Positions 1 to 8,675 of a stretch of DNA of 34,035 bases are shown piece after piece. Origin of the DNA: Ardenticatenales bacterium (GTDB taxonomy: Bacteria > Chloroflexota > Anaerolineae > Promineifilales > UBA4811); the NCBI GenBank assembly GCA_030593075.1, contig JAUVHW010000009.1:1-34035 (forward strand). The letters run 5' to 3'. The notes under the pieces are model-generated. The model did not search any database and was not told where the DNA came from. It saw only the letters and a program-made list of their open reading frames with translations. The position numbers and the translations under genes are program-made. Positions within the stretch are counted from its first letter, which is position 1; every line of letters starts with the position of its first letter.

Positions 1-1
1 T

Positions 2-1054
2 TTTGTCCGGGTCAAGGACACCGACGGGCCGGAGGCCATCAAGGCTGCAGTATCCCCGGCCGATGCCTATAGCGTCAACTATGTGGGCATGGACCTGACC
101 CTGGACGGATTCGCCGTCGAAGCCACCGCCGGCGACGGGGCAACCTTCTCGGCCGCCGTGCAGGCAGTCCGCGAGGCGAGCAAGCGGCCGCTGATCCTCA
201 TGAGCGCTGACCCGGCCGTGATGGAGGTGGGATTAACGGCGGCGGAGGGAACCACGCCGCTCATCTACAAGGCCACTGCCGAAAACTGGGAGGCGATGGT
301 GGAGCTGGCCAAGGCGCACCAGGCGCCGCTGGCCGTCTGCGCTGAGGACCTGGACGAACTGGCAGAGCTGACTCAGAAGATCAAGGCCGCCGGGGTGGAA
401 GATATGGTGCTCGACCCTTGCACCGGGAATATGGTGGAGGCGTTGGGCACTCTGACCCAACTCCGCCGTCTGGCCCTGAAAGAGAGCTTTCGGCCGCTGG
501 GTTACCCTGTCATCACTTTCCCCGGCGAGTGGTCCGATGATCTGGAGGTAGCCGCCATGCAGGCGGTCGCCAAGTACGCCGGCTTGATCATCCTGGACCG
601 GTTCAGCGCCGCCAGCGCCTATCCGCTGCTGGTGTTTCGCCAGAACATCTATACCGACCCGCAAAAGCCAATCCAGGTCAGCTCCGGTCTCTATGAGATC
701 AACAAGCCGAGCCCCGACGATCCGGTGATGGTTACCACCAATTTCTCCATCACCTACTTTTCCGTCTCCAATGAGGTAGAGGGGAGCGGCAGCAAGGGCT
801 GGCTGCTGGTGGCTGACGCCGAAGGCATGAGCGTGTTGACCGCCTGGGCGGCCGGCAAGTTCGATGCCGAGCGGATCGCCAAGACAGTCAAGTCGACGGG
901 AATCGAGGAAAAGGTCAGCCATCGAAGCATCATCATTCCCGGTCACGTGGCCGTGCTCTCGGGCGAATTGGAGGAAGAGCTGCCAGGCTGGGAGATCAAG
1001 GTCGGCCCGCGAGAGGCGGTAAACCTACCGCAGTATCTCAAGGTAATGGCCTGA
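2..1054 (+). CDS. acsC: Corrinoid iron-sulfur protein large subunit, 5'-truncated by the window edge
   Basis: This is the C-terminal ~350 residues of the gamma (large) subunit of the corrinoid/Fe-S protein of CO dehydrogenase/acetyl-CoA synthase. That protein carries the methyl group on cobalamin between AcsE and the acetyl-CoA synthase. The frame is open from base 2, so the gene starts outside the window. The N-terminal domain with the [4Fe-4S] cluster is therefore not seen. Visible parts are the TIM-barrel region (for example LVFRQNIYTDPQKPIQV) and the C-terminal corrinoid-binding domain, with the family motif TNFSITYF and the end GPREAVNLPQYLK. The gene leads the cluster; acsA, acsB and acsD are not present downstream and may lie upstream. 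Identification rests on strong recognition of the family over the whole visible length. Nothing suggests damage. Confidence 0.93.
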   Translation, partial: FVRVKDTDGPEAIKAAVSPADAYSVNYVGMDLTLDGFAVEATAGDGATFSAAVQAVREASKRPLILMSADPAVMEVGLTAAEGTTPLIYKATAENWEAMVELAKAHQAPLAVCAEDLDELAELTQKIKAAGVEDMVLDPCTGNMVEALGTLTQLRRLALKESFRPLGYPVITFPGEWSDDLEVAAMQAVAKYAGLIILDRFSAASAYPLLVFRQNIYTDPQKPIQVSSGLYEINKPSPDDPVMVTTNFSITYFSVSNEVEGSGSKGWLLVADAEGMSVLTAWAAGKFDAERIAKTVKSTGIEEKVSHRSIIIPGHVAVLSGELEEELPGWEIKVGPREAVNLPQYLKVMA

Positions 1055-1217
1055 GCGACTGGCCAAGAAGCTCTGTGAACTCGGGCTGTCAACTGCAACT
1101 AGCCCGGGGAGCGCCCTGGCGCAGCATCCCGCGTGGTGGGCGGGGCGTGGGTGCGTCGGCGGCTGGAGGACCGACGGCCGCTCACAGCTAGCAGAGCACT
1201 GGCCGAGGAGGCTACCT
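1055..1217. other. Intergenic spacer with two inverted repeats
   Basis: This 163-base gap is the second longest in the + strand cluster and has no convincing gene. It contains two inverted repeats: CGGGCT at 1082-1087 with AGCCCG at 1101-1106, and CGTCGG with CCGACG flanking an 11-base loop near 1150-1175. Neither is followed by a T-run, so a simple intrinsic terminator is not supported. They could be processing sites or an attenuator between acsC and the Nfn pair. The gap ends in a good ribosome binding site, GAGGAG, at 1205-1210. Confidence 0.35.
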
Positions 1218-2066
1218 GTGTACGAACTCTTGGAAAAGGAATACGTTACGGACATCACCATAATGATGGTGATCAAGGCGCCCGCGGTGGCGCGCAAGAC
1301 TCAGCCCGGCGAGTTTGTCATCGTGCGCACTGACGAGACTGGCGAGCGCATTCCGCTTACCATCGCCGACTTTGACCGGGATGCCGGGACCATCACTCTC
1401 GTCGTGCAAGAGGTGGGCAAGTCCACCATGCAGATGGGCAAGCTCGGTGTCGGAGATGGCTTTGCCAACGTGGTGGGCCCTCTGGGCCACGCGACTGAGA
1501 TTGAGGATTTCGGCACTGTGGTCTGTGTCTCGGGCGGCTTTGCCGTAGCGCCAATGTACCCCATCACCCGCGGCCTCAAGGAGGCCGGCAATCACGTCAT
1601 CTCGATCTTGGGTGCGCGCAGCAAGGACCTGCTCTTCTGGGAGGACAAGATAGAGTCAGTCAGCGATGAATTCATCGTCTGCACTGACGATGGATCCTAC
1701 GGCCGGAAAGCCCTGGTCACGGAGCCCCTGAAGGAGATTCTTGAGGAACGCGGGAAGGAGGTCAAGCGGGTCTGGGCCATTGGACCGGCCATCATGATGA
1801 AGTTCTGTGCGCTGACTACCAAGCCGTTTGGCGTCAAGACTATCGTTAGTTTGAACACCATCATGGTGGATGGGACCGGCATGTGCGGCGGTTGTCGCGT
1901 CCAGCTAGAGGACGGCGCCCGGTTCGTCTGCGTGGACGGCCCCGAGTTTGACGCCCACCAGGTGGACTGGGATCTGATGATGGCCCGGCAGAGCTACTAC
2001 AAGCCGGAAGAACAGCTAGCAGTGGAGCGTTGGGAGCACCGGTGCCAGTTGGAAGCTCTGGCCTGA
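1218..2066 (+). CDS. nfnA: NfnA-like ferredoxin-NADP reductase alpha subunit (FAD/NAD-binding, [2Fe-2S])
   Basis: The product has 282 residues and belongs to the PyrK/SudB/NfnA family. With its partner it transfers electrons between NADH, ferredoxin and NADPH. An FAD-binding beta-barrel (RIPLTIADF, about residue 45) is followed by an NAD-binding Rossmann fold (CVSGGFAVAPMYP, about 103-115). A C-terminal [2Fe-2S] site has Cys223, Cys226 and Cys238. The fourth ligand position is Asp218 (VDGTGMCGGC), which matches the Asp-plus-three-Cys ligation reported for true NfnA rather than the four-Cys site of PyrK. The GTG start was chosen because GAGGAG lies 7 bases upstream. The next gene, an NfnB-like flavoprotein, follows after 18 bases, so the two probably form a complex. 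SudB (sulfide dehydrogenase) is the main alternative name. Confidence 0.85.
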   Translation: MYELLEKEYVTDITIMMVIKAPAVARKTQPGEFVIVRTDETGERIPLTIADFDRDAGTITLVVQEVGKSTMQMGKLGVGDGFANVVGPLGHATEIEDFGTVVCVSGGFAVAPMYPITRGLKEAGNHVISILGARSKDLLFWEDKIESVSDEFIVCTDDGSYGRKALVTEPLKEILEERGKEVKRVWAIGPAIMMKFCALTTKPFGVKTIVSLNTIMVDGTGMCGGCRVQLEDGARFVCVDGPEFDAHQVDWDLMMARQSYYKPEEQLAVERWEHRCQLEALA

Positions 2067-2084
2067 TCGCAAGCGGGAGACGAA

Positions 2085-3557
2085 ATGGCTGAACTGACCA
2101 TCAAGCAACGTAGACAAATTCCGCGCCACGCGATGCCGGCCCAGGAGGCGGCCGAGCGCCGCTCGAATTTCTCCGAGGTGGCCCTGGGCTACACGGAGGA
2201 ACAGGCGATTGAGGAAGCCAATCGTTGCCTGCAGTGCAAGAAACCCCCCTGCGTGGATGGCTGCCCGGTAGAGATTGACATCCCGGGATTCATCGGCGCT
2301 TTGCATGATGGCGACAAGGAAGAGTCGTTGCGGATCCTCAAAAGCAAGAATAGCCTGCCGGCCATCTGCGGCCGCGTCTGCCCTCAGGAGACCCAGTGCG
2401 AGATCAAATGCGTCCTGGCAAAAAAGGCCGAGCCGGTGGCTATCGGCCGGCTGGAGCGCTTTATCGCTGACTGGGACCTGGAGCGGGGGGCCGCCACGCC
2501 GGAAGTCGCCGAGCCCACCGGCAAACGTGTCGCCGTGGTCGGCGCCGGACCGGCCGGGATTACCTGCGCGGCCGACCTCGCCCGGCTGGGCCACAGCGTC
2601 ACCATCTTTGAGTCCCTGCACGCCCCCGGAGGCGTTCTGGTCTACGGCATTCCCGAGTTTCGGCTGCCCAAGGACACTGTGTACCAAGAGTTTGGCTGCC
2701 TGGAGTGCATGGGGGTCGAGTTCGTCCCTGACGCCGTGATCGGCAAGCTGTACACCATTGATGAACTGCTCGGCGAGCAAGGCTTTGACGCCGTCTTTCT
2801 CGGCACTGGCGCTGGACTGCCCTCCTTTATGCGCATTCCGGGCATCAATTACAACGGCGTGCTCTCGGCCAACGAGTTCTTGACCCGCGTCAACCTAATG
2901 AAGGCCTATCGCTTCCCCGAGTACGACACCCCGGTCAAGGTGAAGAAAAAGGTGGCAGTGATCGGCGCCGGCAACGTGGCCATGGATTCGGCCCGCTCGG
3001 CGCTGCGTCTGGGCCACCTGCAGGCGGCCGGCGTCCTGCCCGCCGGGCCGGAAGAGGCGAGCACGGAGCCGCTGGAGGTGCACATAGTCTATCGTCGCTC
3101 CCCCGTCGAGGTGCCGGCGCGGGCTGAAGAGGTTCACCACGCCGAAGAGGAGGGGATCATTTTCGACTTTCTGACTAACCCGGTGGAGATCTATGGCGAC
3201 GACAAGTGGAATGTCTGCGGCATGCGCTGCATCCGCATGGAACTGGGCGAACCCGATGACAGCGGCCGGCGCCGGCCTACCCCCATTGAGGGGAGCGAGT
3301 TCGATATGGAAGTGGACATGGTGATCATGGCGCTGGGGACCAGCCCCAATCCCCTGGTCTTCCGCAACGCCGATGACCTGGAGAGAAGCCGTTGGGGTAC
3401 GGTGGAAGTGAAAGATGAGAAGACCGGCCTGACGACCAAGCCCAGGGTCTGGGCGGGAGGGGATGTAGTCACCGGCGCGGCGACGGTCATTAGCGCCATG
3501 GGCGCCGGTAAAGCGGCCGCCGGTGATATCCATCGCTATCTGATGAACGGGAGCTGA
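2085..3557 (+). CDS. nfnB: NfnB-like NADPH-dependent flavoprotein (GltD/SudA family)
   Basis: The product has 490 residues and resembles the glutamate synthase small subunit, NfnB and SudA. The N-terminal Fe-S domain has Cys48, Cys51, Cys56 and Cys60, then Cys95, Cys99, Cys105 and Cys109, enough for two [4Fe-4S] clusters. An FAD Rossmann motif (VAVVGAGPAGITCAADLA) and an NADPH Rossmann motif (VAVIGAGNVAMDSARSALR) follow. The latter carries the YRRSPVEVPA loop typical of NADP(H) binding. No glutamate synthase large subunit is nearby, and the partner upstream is NfnA-like. The likely role is therefore electron-bifurcating NADH:ferredoxin:NADP+ transhydrogenation, feeding NADPH or reduced ferredoxin to the acetyl-CoA pathway. 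Sulfide dehydrogenase remains possible from sequence alone. Confidence 0.85.
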   Translation: MAELTIKQRRQIPRHAMPAQEAAERRSNFSEVALGYTEEQAIEEANRCLQCKKPPCVDGCPVEIDIPGFIGALHDGDKEESLRILKSKNSLPAICGRVCPQETQCEIKCVLAKKAEPVAIGRLERFIADWDLERGAATPEVAEPTGKRVAVVGAGPAGITCAADLARLGHSVTIFESLHAPGGVLVYGIPEFRLPKDTVYQEFGCLECMGVEFVPDAVIGKLYTIDELLGEQGFDAVFLGTGAGLPSFMRIPGINYNGVLSANEFLTRVNLMKAYRFPEYDTPVKVKKKVAVIGAGNVAMDSARSALRLGHLQAAGVLPAGPEEASTEPLEVHIVYRRSPVEVPARAEEVHHAEEEGIIFDFLTNPVEIYGDDKWNVCGMRCIRMELGEPDDSGRRRPTPIEGSEFDMEVDMVIMALGTSPNPLVFRNADDLERSRWGTVEVKDEKTGLTTKPRVWAGGDVVTGAATVISAMGAGKAAAGDIHRYLMNGS

Positions 3558-3582
3558 ACGGCCTATCGTAACCGGTTCAGCT
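3552..3582 (+). other. Hairpin spanning the nfnB stop codon, upstream of acsV
   Basis: AGCTGAAC (3552-3559) and GTTCAGCT (3575-3582) form a perfect 8-bp stem. Two more G-C pairs can form around one bulged G, leaving a loop of about 10 bases. The stem contains the nfnB stop codon and ends 11 bases before the acsV ATG, which has no clear Shine-Dalgarno sequence. No T-run follows. It may influence translation or processing at this junction. Function is unproven. Confidence 0.35.
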
Positions 3583-3593
3583 TCGCAACTGTC

Positions 3594-5573
3594 ATGACCT
3601 ACACGGTCACCTTCCAGCCGGCAGGCCAGGAGGTCGCGGTCCCGGCCGGGACCTCGCTGGTGGAGGCTGCCCAATTGGCGGCCGTCGAGATCAGCCAGCC
3701 CTGCGGCAGCCAGGGGCGGTGCGGGCGCTGTGTGGTCAAGGTCGAGTCGGGCCAGGTTCGCCGTCGCAGCACCCTGCGCCTGACGGCCGATGACGTGGCG
3801 GCCGGTTTCGCCCTCGCCTGCCAGACGGTGGTAGAGGGAGATGCCGTCATCACCATTCCGCCGCAAGAGGTGGCGCGGCGGAGGCTGGTTACCGACAAGG
3901 TGGCTGCCAAGGTCGAGCTGCCCTTTCCCTATTTGCCGGAGGTCGACCAGCCCCTCAAGGCCGTCTATGCAGAGATCGACCCGCCTTCTGTAGCAGACCA
4001 AACCGACGACTGGGCCCGGCTGAAGCGCAGCCTGCTGCCCAAGCTCGACTGCGAGGGCCTTGCAATTCCGATTCCTATGCTGCGGCGCCTGGGGGGTATC
4101 CTCCGGTCGGCCGACTGGCGGGTGACAGCCGTAGTAGAGATGGGCACCTGGGACCGTCCCGAGTGCCCCTCCCGACTGCTGAATCTGCGCCCCGGTTTTT
4201 CCGAGGATACGCTGTGGGGCGTGGCGGTTGACGTCGGCACCACCACCGTCACTGTCCAGCTTGTGGACCTGATCACCGGTGAGGTTCGAGCGGAGGCGGC
4301 CGAGTACAACGGCCAGACCGCGCGCGGTGAGGACGTGATCTCGCGCATCATCTACACGACCAAATCGGCGCAGGACCAAGCCGACGCCAACCGGCGGGAG
4401 ATGCAGCGGCTGGTGGTAGAGACCATCAATGCTCTGATCGGCCAGGTGGCAGAGCAGGCGGGCATCAGCGCTCTGGACATTGACAAGGCCGTGATCGCTG
4501 GCAACAGTACCATGATTCACCTTCTGCTGATGCTGAATGCCAACACCATTCGGCTGGATCCCTTTATCACTACCGTCAACCAGCCGCCCGTTCTTGACGC
4601 TGCTCAGTTGGGGATAGCGATCAACCCGGCGGGGACGGTGGACTGCTTGCCCGGAGTTGCCAGCTACGTCGGATCCGACATCACGGCCGGGGTGCTCAGT
4701 TCGGGAATGAACGAGAGCAGCGAGCTGACCCTCTTCCTGGACGTGGGCACCAACGGCGAGATGGTACTCGGCACGGCCGACTGGCTCATCGCCTGCGCCG
4801 GCTCGGCCGGCCCCGCCTTCGAGGGGTCGGGAGTGGTCCATGGCATGCGGGCGACCTACGGTGCTATTGAAGACGCCTGGATCAGCCGGGATGACCTTGA
4901 GCTCCACTACGAGGTAATCGGTGATCTCCCGCCGCAGGGGCTCTGCGGATCGGCGTTGATCAGCCTCTTGGCCGAGATGTTCCTGGCCGGGGTAGTGGAC
5001 AAAGCGGGCAACATCAGGCTCGACCTGGACACTGCCCGGGTACGGGAAGGCGAGTACGGCCCCGAGTACGTGGTGGCTTGGGCGCACGAAACGGCAGAGG
5101 GCGTAGGCGACGTTGCCCTCACCAAAGTGGACGTTGACAACCTGCTGCGGGCCAAGGCCGCCATCTATGCCGGCTGTGACGTCCTGGCGCGCTCGGTTGG
5201 CGTGAACTTGGCCGATGTCGAGAAGGTCCTGGTCGGCGGCAACTTTGGCAAGTACATCAACGTGGAGAAGGCAATCCAGATCGGCCTCCTGCCCGACACC
5301 GATTGGGCGAAGTTTCACTTCCTGGGCAACACCGCCGTCCGCGGGGCCTATATGGCGCTCTTGAGCCGGAACGCTCGCCGCGAGATCACTGCCATTGCTG
5401 GCAAGATGACCTATCTGGAACTCTCGGCCGACAATCGGTTCTTTGACGTGTTCACTTCTGCGCTCTTTCTGCCCCACACCGATTGGGAGCGGTTCCCCTC
5501 GGTCAAGGCGTTGTTTGAGGACAACGGCAATCCGGTGCGCAACGATGAGATAGCAGCTAGCGCGGTTTCTTGA
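3594..5573 (+). CDS. acsV: Reductive activator of the corrinoid protein (RACo, AcsV)
   Basis: The 659-residue protein is the ATP-dependent activator that reduces accidentally oxidised Co(II) corrinoid back to Co(I). The N-terminal plant-type [2Fe-2S] ferredoxin domain has Cys37, Cys43, Cys46 and Cys76 in the classic C-x5-C-x2-C-x29-C spacing. A linker of about 120 residues leads into the C-terminal ASKHA ATPase domain. Its phosphate-binding motifs are DVGTTT (213-218) and DVGTNGE (383-389), with CAGSAGPAFEG near 401-411. Length and domain order match the family. It follows nfnB after a short hairpin-containing gap and its stop touches the next gene, acsF, the usual order in acetogen clusters. 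The ATG start at 3594 has no obvious ribosome binding site, but no in-frame alternative fits the ferredoxin fold better. Confidence 0.93.
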   Translation: MTYTVTFQPAGQEVAVPAGTSLVEAAQLAAVEISQPCGSQGRCGRCVVKVESGQVRRRSTLRLTADDVAAGFALACQTVVEGDAVITIPPQEVARRRLVTDKVAAKVELPFPYLPEVDQPLKAVYAEIDPPSVADQTDDWARLKRSLLPKLDCEGLAIPIPMLRRLGGILRSADWRVTAVVEMGTWDRPECPSRLLNLRPGFSEDTLWGVAVDVGTTTVTVQLVDLITGEVRAEAAEYNGQTARGEDVISRIIYTTKSAQDQADANRREMQRLVVETINALIGQVAEQAGISALDIDKAVIAGNSTMIHLLLMLNANTIRLDPFITTVNQPPVLDAAQLGIAINPAGTVDCLPGVASYVGSDITAGVLSSGMNESSELTLFLDVGTNGEMVLGTADWLIACAGSAGPAFEGSGVVHGMRATYGAIEDAWISRDDLELHYEVIGDLPPQGLCGSALISLLAEMFLAGVVDKAGNIRLDLDTARVREGEYGPEYVVAWAHETAEGVGDVALTKVDVDNLLRAKAAIYAGCDVLARSVGVNLADVEKVLVGGNFGKYINVEKAIQIGLLPDTDWAKFHFLGNTAVRGAYMALLSRNARREITAIAGKMTYLELSADNRFFDVFTSALFLPHTDWERFPSVKALFEDNGNPVRNDEIAASAVS

Positions 5574-5581
5574 TTGGCGAG

Positions 5582-6346
5582 ATGACGATTACCATTGCGA
5601 TTGCTGGCAAAGGCGGAACGGGCAAGACTACTCTTGCGGCCCTCCTGGTCCGGTATCTAACCCGCAAGGATGGCCACACTGTCCTGGCCATCGATGCTGA
5701 CCCTTCAACCAATCTGAACTTGGCCCTGGGGCTTCCCTTGTCCAAGACGGTGGGCGATATCCGCGAAGAACTGCTGAACGAAGCTCAATCGGGAGCGGTC
5801 GCGACGGGTGTGGCCCGGCAGGACTATCTCAACTACCAGCTGCGGCTCTCCATCGAAGAGGGTGACGAGGTAGACCTCCTTGCCATGGGCCGGCCGGAAG
5901 GACCGGGCTGCTACTGCCCTGTGAACCACATGCTGCGCCAGATAGTGGATGGACTGGGCACCCACTATGACTATGTGGTGATCGACAACGAGGCTGGCAT
6001 GGAGCACCTCAGTCGCCGCACCACCCGGGATGTAGACCTGCTGTTGGTGGTGACCGACCCCACCATCCGCGGCGCCAAGGCAGCCCAGGGAATACTTACC
6101 CTGGCCCGCGAGTTGGATATCAACGTAAAGCAGACGGCCCTGGTGGTCAACCGCGTGGTGGACGACGAACTGACCGAGCCGCTGTGGGAGGCCATCGAAG
6201 AGATGGAGGTCGAATTGGCGGGCACGATTCCGGCCGATCCGAACGTGAACGAGTTCGATGCCTGGGGACGGCCGCTGATCGAGCTTGGCGAGGACTCGCC
6301 GGCCGCAGTGGCCATCCACCAACTGCTGGAACAGTATGTGGAGTAG
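5582..6346 (+). CDS. acsF: CooC/AcsF-type nickel-insertion ATPase
   Basis: The 254-residue product is a MinD-family P-loop ATPase that matures the Ni-containing CO dehydrogenase/acetyl-CoA synthase. It has the deviant Walker A motif GKGGTGKTT (residues 9-17) at the very N terminus. The Cys110-x-Cys112 pair (PGCYCPVNH) binds metal across the CooC dimer, and VVIDNEAGMEHLSRR provides the Walker B region. The ATG at 5582 puts the P-loop where it sits in other CooC proteins. An in-frame TTG at 5570, overlapping the acsV stop by four bases, is an alternative start. Which paralogue type it is (CooC for CODH or AcsF for ACS) cannot be settled from sequence, but acsV and acsE next door favour AcsF. 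Confidence 0.92.
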   Translation: MTITIAIAGKGGTGKTTLAALLVRYLTRKDGHTVLAIDADPSTNLNLALGLPLSKTVGDIREELLNEAQSGAVATGVARQDYLNYQLRLSIEEGDEVDLLAMGRPEGPGCYCPVNHMLRQIVDGLGTHYDYVVIDNEAGMEHLSRRTTRDVDLLLVVTDPTIRGAKAAQGILTLARELDINVKQTALVVNRVVDDELTEPLWEAIEEMEVELAGTIPADPNVNEFDAWGRPLIELGEDSPAAVAIHQLLEQYVE

Positions 6347-6363
6347 GAACGGCGGCACCAGCC

Positions 6364-6540
6364 GCAGCATAGCCCCTCGTGGGCGTGATAAGCGCAGCCT
6401 GGCTCCTCGTGGGCGTGATAGGCGCAGCCTGGCCCCTCGTGGGCGTGACCAGCGTAGCATAGCCCCTTGCGGGCCTGATCGGCGAAGCACAGCCGCTTGT
6501 GGGCGTGATCAGTGTAGCATGGCCCCTGGTGGGTGTGCCT
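6364..6540. repeat. Tandem array of a 30-bp unit, about six copies
   Basis: The units begin at 6364, 6394, 6424, 6454, 6484 and 6514, each exactly 30 bp; the last is slightly short. A typical unit contains AGCATAGCCCCTTGTGGGC or a close variant, in which GCCC and GGGC can pair around a 5-base loop. The array fills the gap between acsF and acsE. Because the period is a multiple of three, several frames stay open and give a spurious SxAPRGRDxR repeat peptide on one strand and a similar one on the other. The same core occurs twice more at about 32826 and 32907, so this is a dispersed repeat family that has expanded here. No flanking genes or unique spacers support CRISPR. Confidence 0.9.
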
Positions 6541-6562
6541 AATAAGGCAAGGAGAGAGCAGA

Positions 6563-7483
6563 GTGTACATAATAGGCGAGAATATCCACATCATCTCCCC
6601 CAAGGTGAAAGAGGCGCTAGCGAACAAGGATGCCGAGTTCTTCAAGGCCTCTGCCATCAAGCAGGTGGAGCACGGCGCGGACTGCGTGGACCTCAACATC
6701 GGACCGCAGAAGAAACGCGGACACGAGATTCTGCCTTGGATGGTCGAGGTGGTTCAGTCAGCAGTGGATGTGCCCCTCTGTCTAGACACCACAAACCTGG
6801 AAGCGATTGAGGCGGCCTGTGAGATCTGCAAGAGCCAACCCATAATAAACTCAACCTCGGCCGAGGAAGAGCGCTTGGAGAAGGTCCCGCTGGTTGCCAA
6901 GAAATATGGCGCCAAGGTGATCGGCCTCACCATGGGCAAAGGCGGCATTCCCATTGGCGCCGACCAACGGGTGGAGGTCGCCATGGAAAAGCTGATCCCG
7001 CGCATGGTGGAGATCGACTTCCCGGTGGGCGATCTCATAGTAGACCCGCTGGTCCTCACCGTTTCTGGCTGCCAGGAGTATTGCCCCGAATGCATCGAGG
7101 CGGTCCGCACGCTCCACTATACCTGGGAACCACCGCCGCTGACCAATGGCGGGCTTTCCAACGTCTCCAACGCTGTCCCCGCGGCGTTGCGGCCGTTGCT
7201 GAACCGGGTCTACATGGTCATGCTGATGGGTGTGGAAATCGACATGGTCATTGCCGACCCGTTCGACGCAGAGCTGATGGAGGCCATTCGCATTGTGGAA
7301 GAGCGCGACGAGAGCACCCCGGTGGGCCGGCTCTACCTCGAGCTCTACGACCGGGTCGCGGCGATGGAAGAACTGCAACCCGAGGACGTGGACATGGATG
7401 ACCCCGAGCAGGCGGACGTCTGGAAGACGGTTCAAGTGTTGCTGAACAAGGTCATCTACACCGACCAGTTCCTGCGCCACTAG
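6563..7483 (+). CDS. acsE: Methyltetrahydrofolate:corrinoid/Fe-S protein methyltransferase
   Basis: The enzyme moves the methyl group from methyl-THF to the cobalamin of the corrinoid/Fe-S protein, joining the folate branch to acetyl-CoA synthesis. The pterin-binding TIM-barrel motifs are present: [25 protein letters not shown] and [13 protein letters not shown] carry the conserved Asp and Asn residues that hold the pterin. At 306 residues it is some 40 longer than the classic Moorella enzyme. The extra part is an acidic C-terminal tail (about 255-306) whose role I do not recognise. The GTG start was chosen because AAGGAGAG lies just upstream at about 6549-6556. Translation from an upstream GTG at 6533 would begin inside the tandem repeat and is less likely. 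Confidence 0.93.
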   Translation: MYIIGENIHIISPKVKEALANKDAEFFKASAIKQVEHGADCVDLNIGPQKKRGHEILPWMVEVVQSAVDVPLCLDTTNLEAIEAACEICKSQPIINSTSAEEERLEKVPLVAKKYGAKVIGLTMGKGGIPIGADQRVEVAMEKLIPRMVEIDFPVGDLIVDPLVLTVSGCQEYCPECIEAVRTLHYTWEPPPLTNGGLSNVSNAVPAALRPLLNRVYMVMLMGVEIDMVIADPFDAELMEAIRIVEERDESTPVGRLYLELYDRVAAMEELQPEDVDMDDPEQADVWKTVQVLLNKVIYTDQFLRH

Positions 7484-7521
7484 CTTCACCCGACCACCTA
7501 CAGAAAGAAGGAGAAGACTCG

Positions 7522-8577
7522 ATGACAGCAAAGCTCATTGATGGAACGGCCATTGCGGCTCAGGTCCGGAAGGAAACGGCCGAAGCCGTGGCCACGCTCA
7601 AGAAAGAGCGTGGCATTGTACCCGGTCTAGCCACCGTGTTGGTGGGCGAGAACCCGGCCTCCAAGGCTTACGTCAGCAGCAAGCAGAGGGCCTGCGAGGA
7701 ACTGGGCATGACGACCATCGGCCAGAAGTTGCCGACATCGGCCACCCAGGAAGAGGTGGAGGGCATGGTCAAGAGCCTCAACGCTGACCCCAAGATTCAT
7801 GGCATCCTGGTCCAATTGCCGCTCCCTAAGCACCTGGACGAAGAGAAGATTCTAGGTGCTGTCAGCCTGGCAAAGGACGTGGATGGTTTCCACCCGCTCA
7901 ACATCGGCCGGCTCTCAATGAAAGGGCGCGAGCCTATGTTTGTCCCCTGTACCCCGGCCGGCTGCATCGAGCTGCTGGTGCGCAGCGGGGTGGAGATCTC
8001 TGGCAAGGAGGCGGTGGTCCTCGGCCGCAGCAACATCGTCGGCCTGCCAGTGTCAATGCTCTTGCTGCACCGCAATGCAACCATTACCATCTGCCACAGC
8101 CGCACCGCTGACCTCCCGGGCGTCTGCCGCCGGGCCGACATCCTCATTGCCGCGGTTGGCAGAGCAGAGATGGTCAAAGCGGACTGGGTCAAGCCGGGCG
8201 CGGCCGTTATCGACGTGGGCATCAACCAGGTGTGGGTGGAACACCCGGCCGACAAAGAGTACACCTGCGCAGTGACCGGCGAGACCTTTGTTGCCCACCG
8301 CCGGGACCAGTCGGAGAAGGGCGGCCGGCGCAAGATGGGCGACTATTGCACCGAGTGTGACACTGCTTGGCTCAAGGGCCAGGAACCACCTGACTCCTGT
8401 GCCGGCTGCGAGCCTATCGCGCTTTTCCGCAAGTACAAGCTGGTGGGCGACGTTGACTTTGATGACGTCAGTCAGGTCGCTGGCCACCTGACCCCGGTGC
8501 CTGGCGGCGTTGGGCCGATGACGATTGCCATGTTGATGCACAACACCTATCGGGGTGCGCTGCACACCTTCGAGTAA
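7522..8577 (+). CDS. folD: FolD (methylene-THF dehydrogenase/cyclohydrolase) with a Cys-rich insertion
   Basis: This bifunctional enzyme interconverts formyl-, methenyl- and methylene-THF in the methyl branch. Catalytic Lys54 (YVSSK) and Asp121 (KDVDGFHP) fall at the E. coli positions. The Rossmann motif GRSNIVGLP is at 168-176, and the C-terminal signature [15 protein letters not shown] is intact. The protein has 351 residues against the usual ~285. The excess is one block, about residues 238-304, between DVGIN and [11 protein letters not shown]. This block contains Cys249 and two CxxC pairs (Cys276/279 and Cys293/296), which resembles a zinc ribbon. A consensus AAGGAG precedes the ATG. The insertion is in frame and flanked by intact family motifs, so it is a real part of the protein and not a frameshift. 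Its effect is unknown. Confidence 0.95.
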   Translation: MTAKLIDGTAIAAQVRKETAEAVATLKKERGIVPGLATVLVGENPASKAYVSSKQRACEELGMTTIGQKLPTSATQEEVEGMVKSLNADPKIHGILVQLPLPKHLDEEKILGAVSLAKDVDGFHPLNIGRLSMKGREPMFVPCTPAGCIELLVRSGVEISGKEAVVLGRSNIVGLPVSMLLLHRNATITICHSRTADLPGVCRRADILIAAVGRAEMVKADWVKPGAAVIDVGINQVWVEHPADKEYTCAVTGETFVAHRRDQSEKGGRRKMGDYCTECDTAWLKGQEPPDSCAGCEPIALFRKYKLVGDVDFDDVSQVAGHLTPVPGGVGPMTIAMLMHNTYRGALHTFE

Positions 8578-8675
8578 GAGTCTGTCAGAGTTCAGACTAG
8601 CACGCTAGTGAACCAAGAGGCTACCTCGGGCTTTCCCATGTCTGGTCCACAACGCTTCCGCACGAGGTGTCGCAC

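Noticed and set aside
1133-1333. Small + strand gene in the gap after acsC
   Set aside because: It overlaps the well-supported start of the NfnA-like gene and has no family resemblance or good ribosome binding site.
2895-5477. Open frame of 860 codons on the - strand
   Set aside because: It lies opposite nfnB and acsV, which have clear family motifs. Long antisense frames are common in GC-rich genes, and its translation has no recognisable domain.
6364-6540. CRISPR array
   Set aside because: The 30-bp units are directly adjacent without unique spacers, and no cas genes are present.
6285-6542. Repeat peptide of the type SxAPRGRDxR encoded by the tandem array
   Set aside because: The 30-bp period leaves several frames open on both strands with equal quality. 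It overlaps the end of acsF and has no suitable start, so it is a by-product of the DNA repeat.
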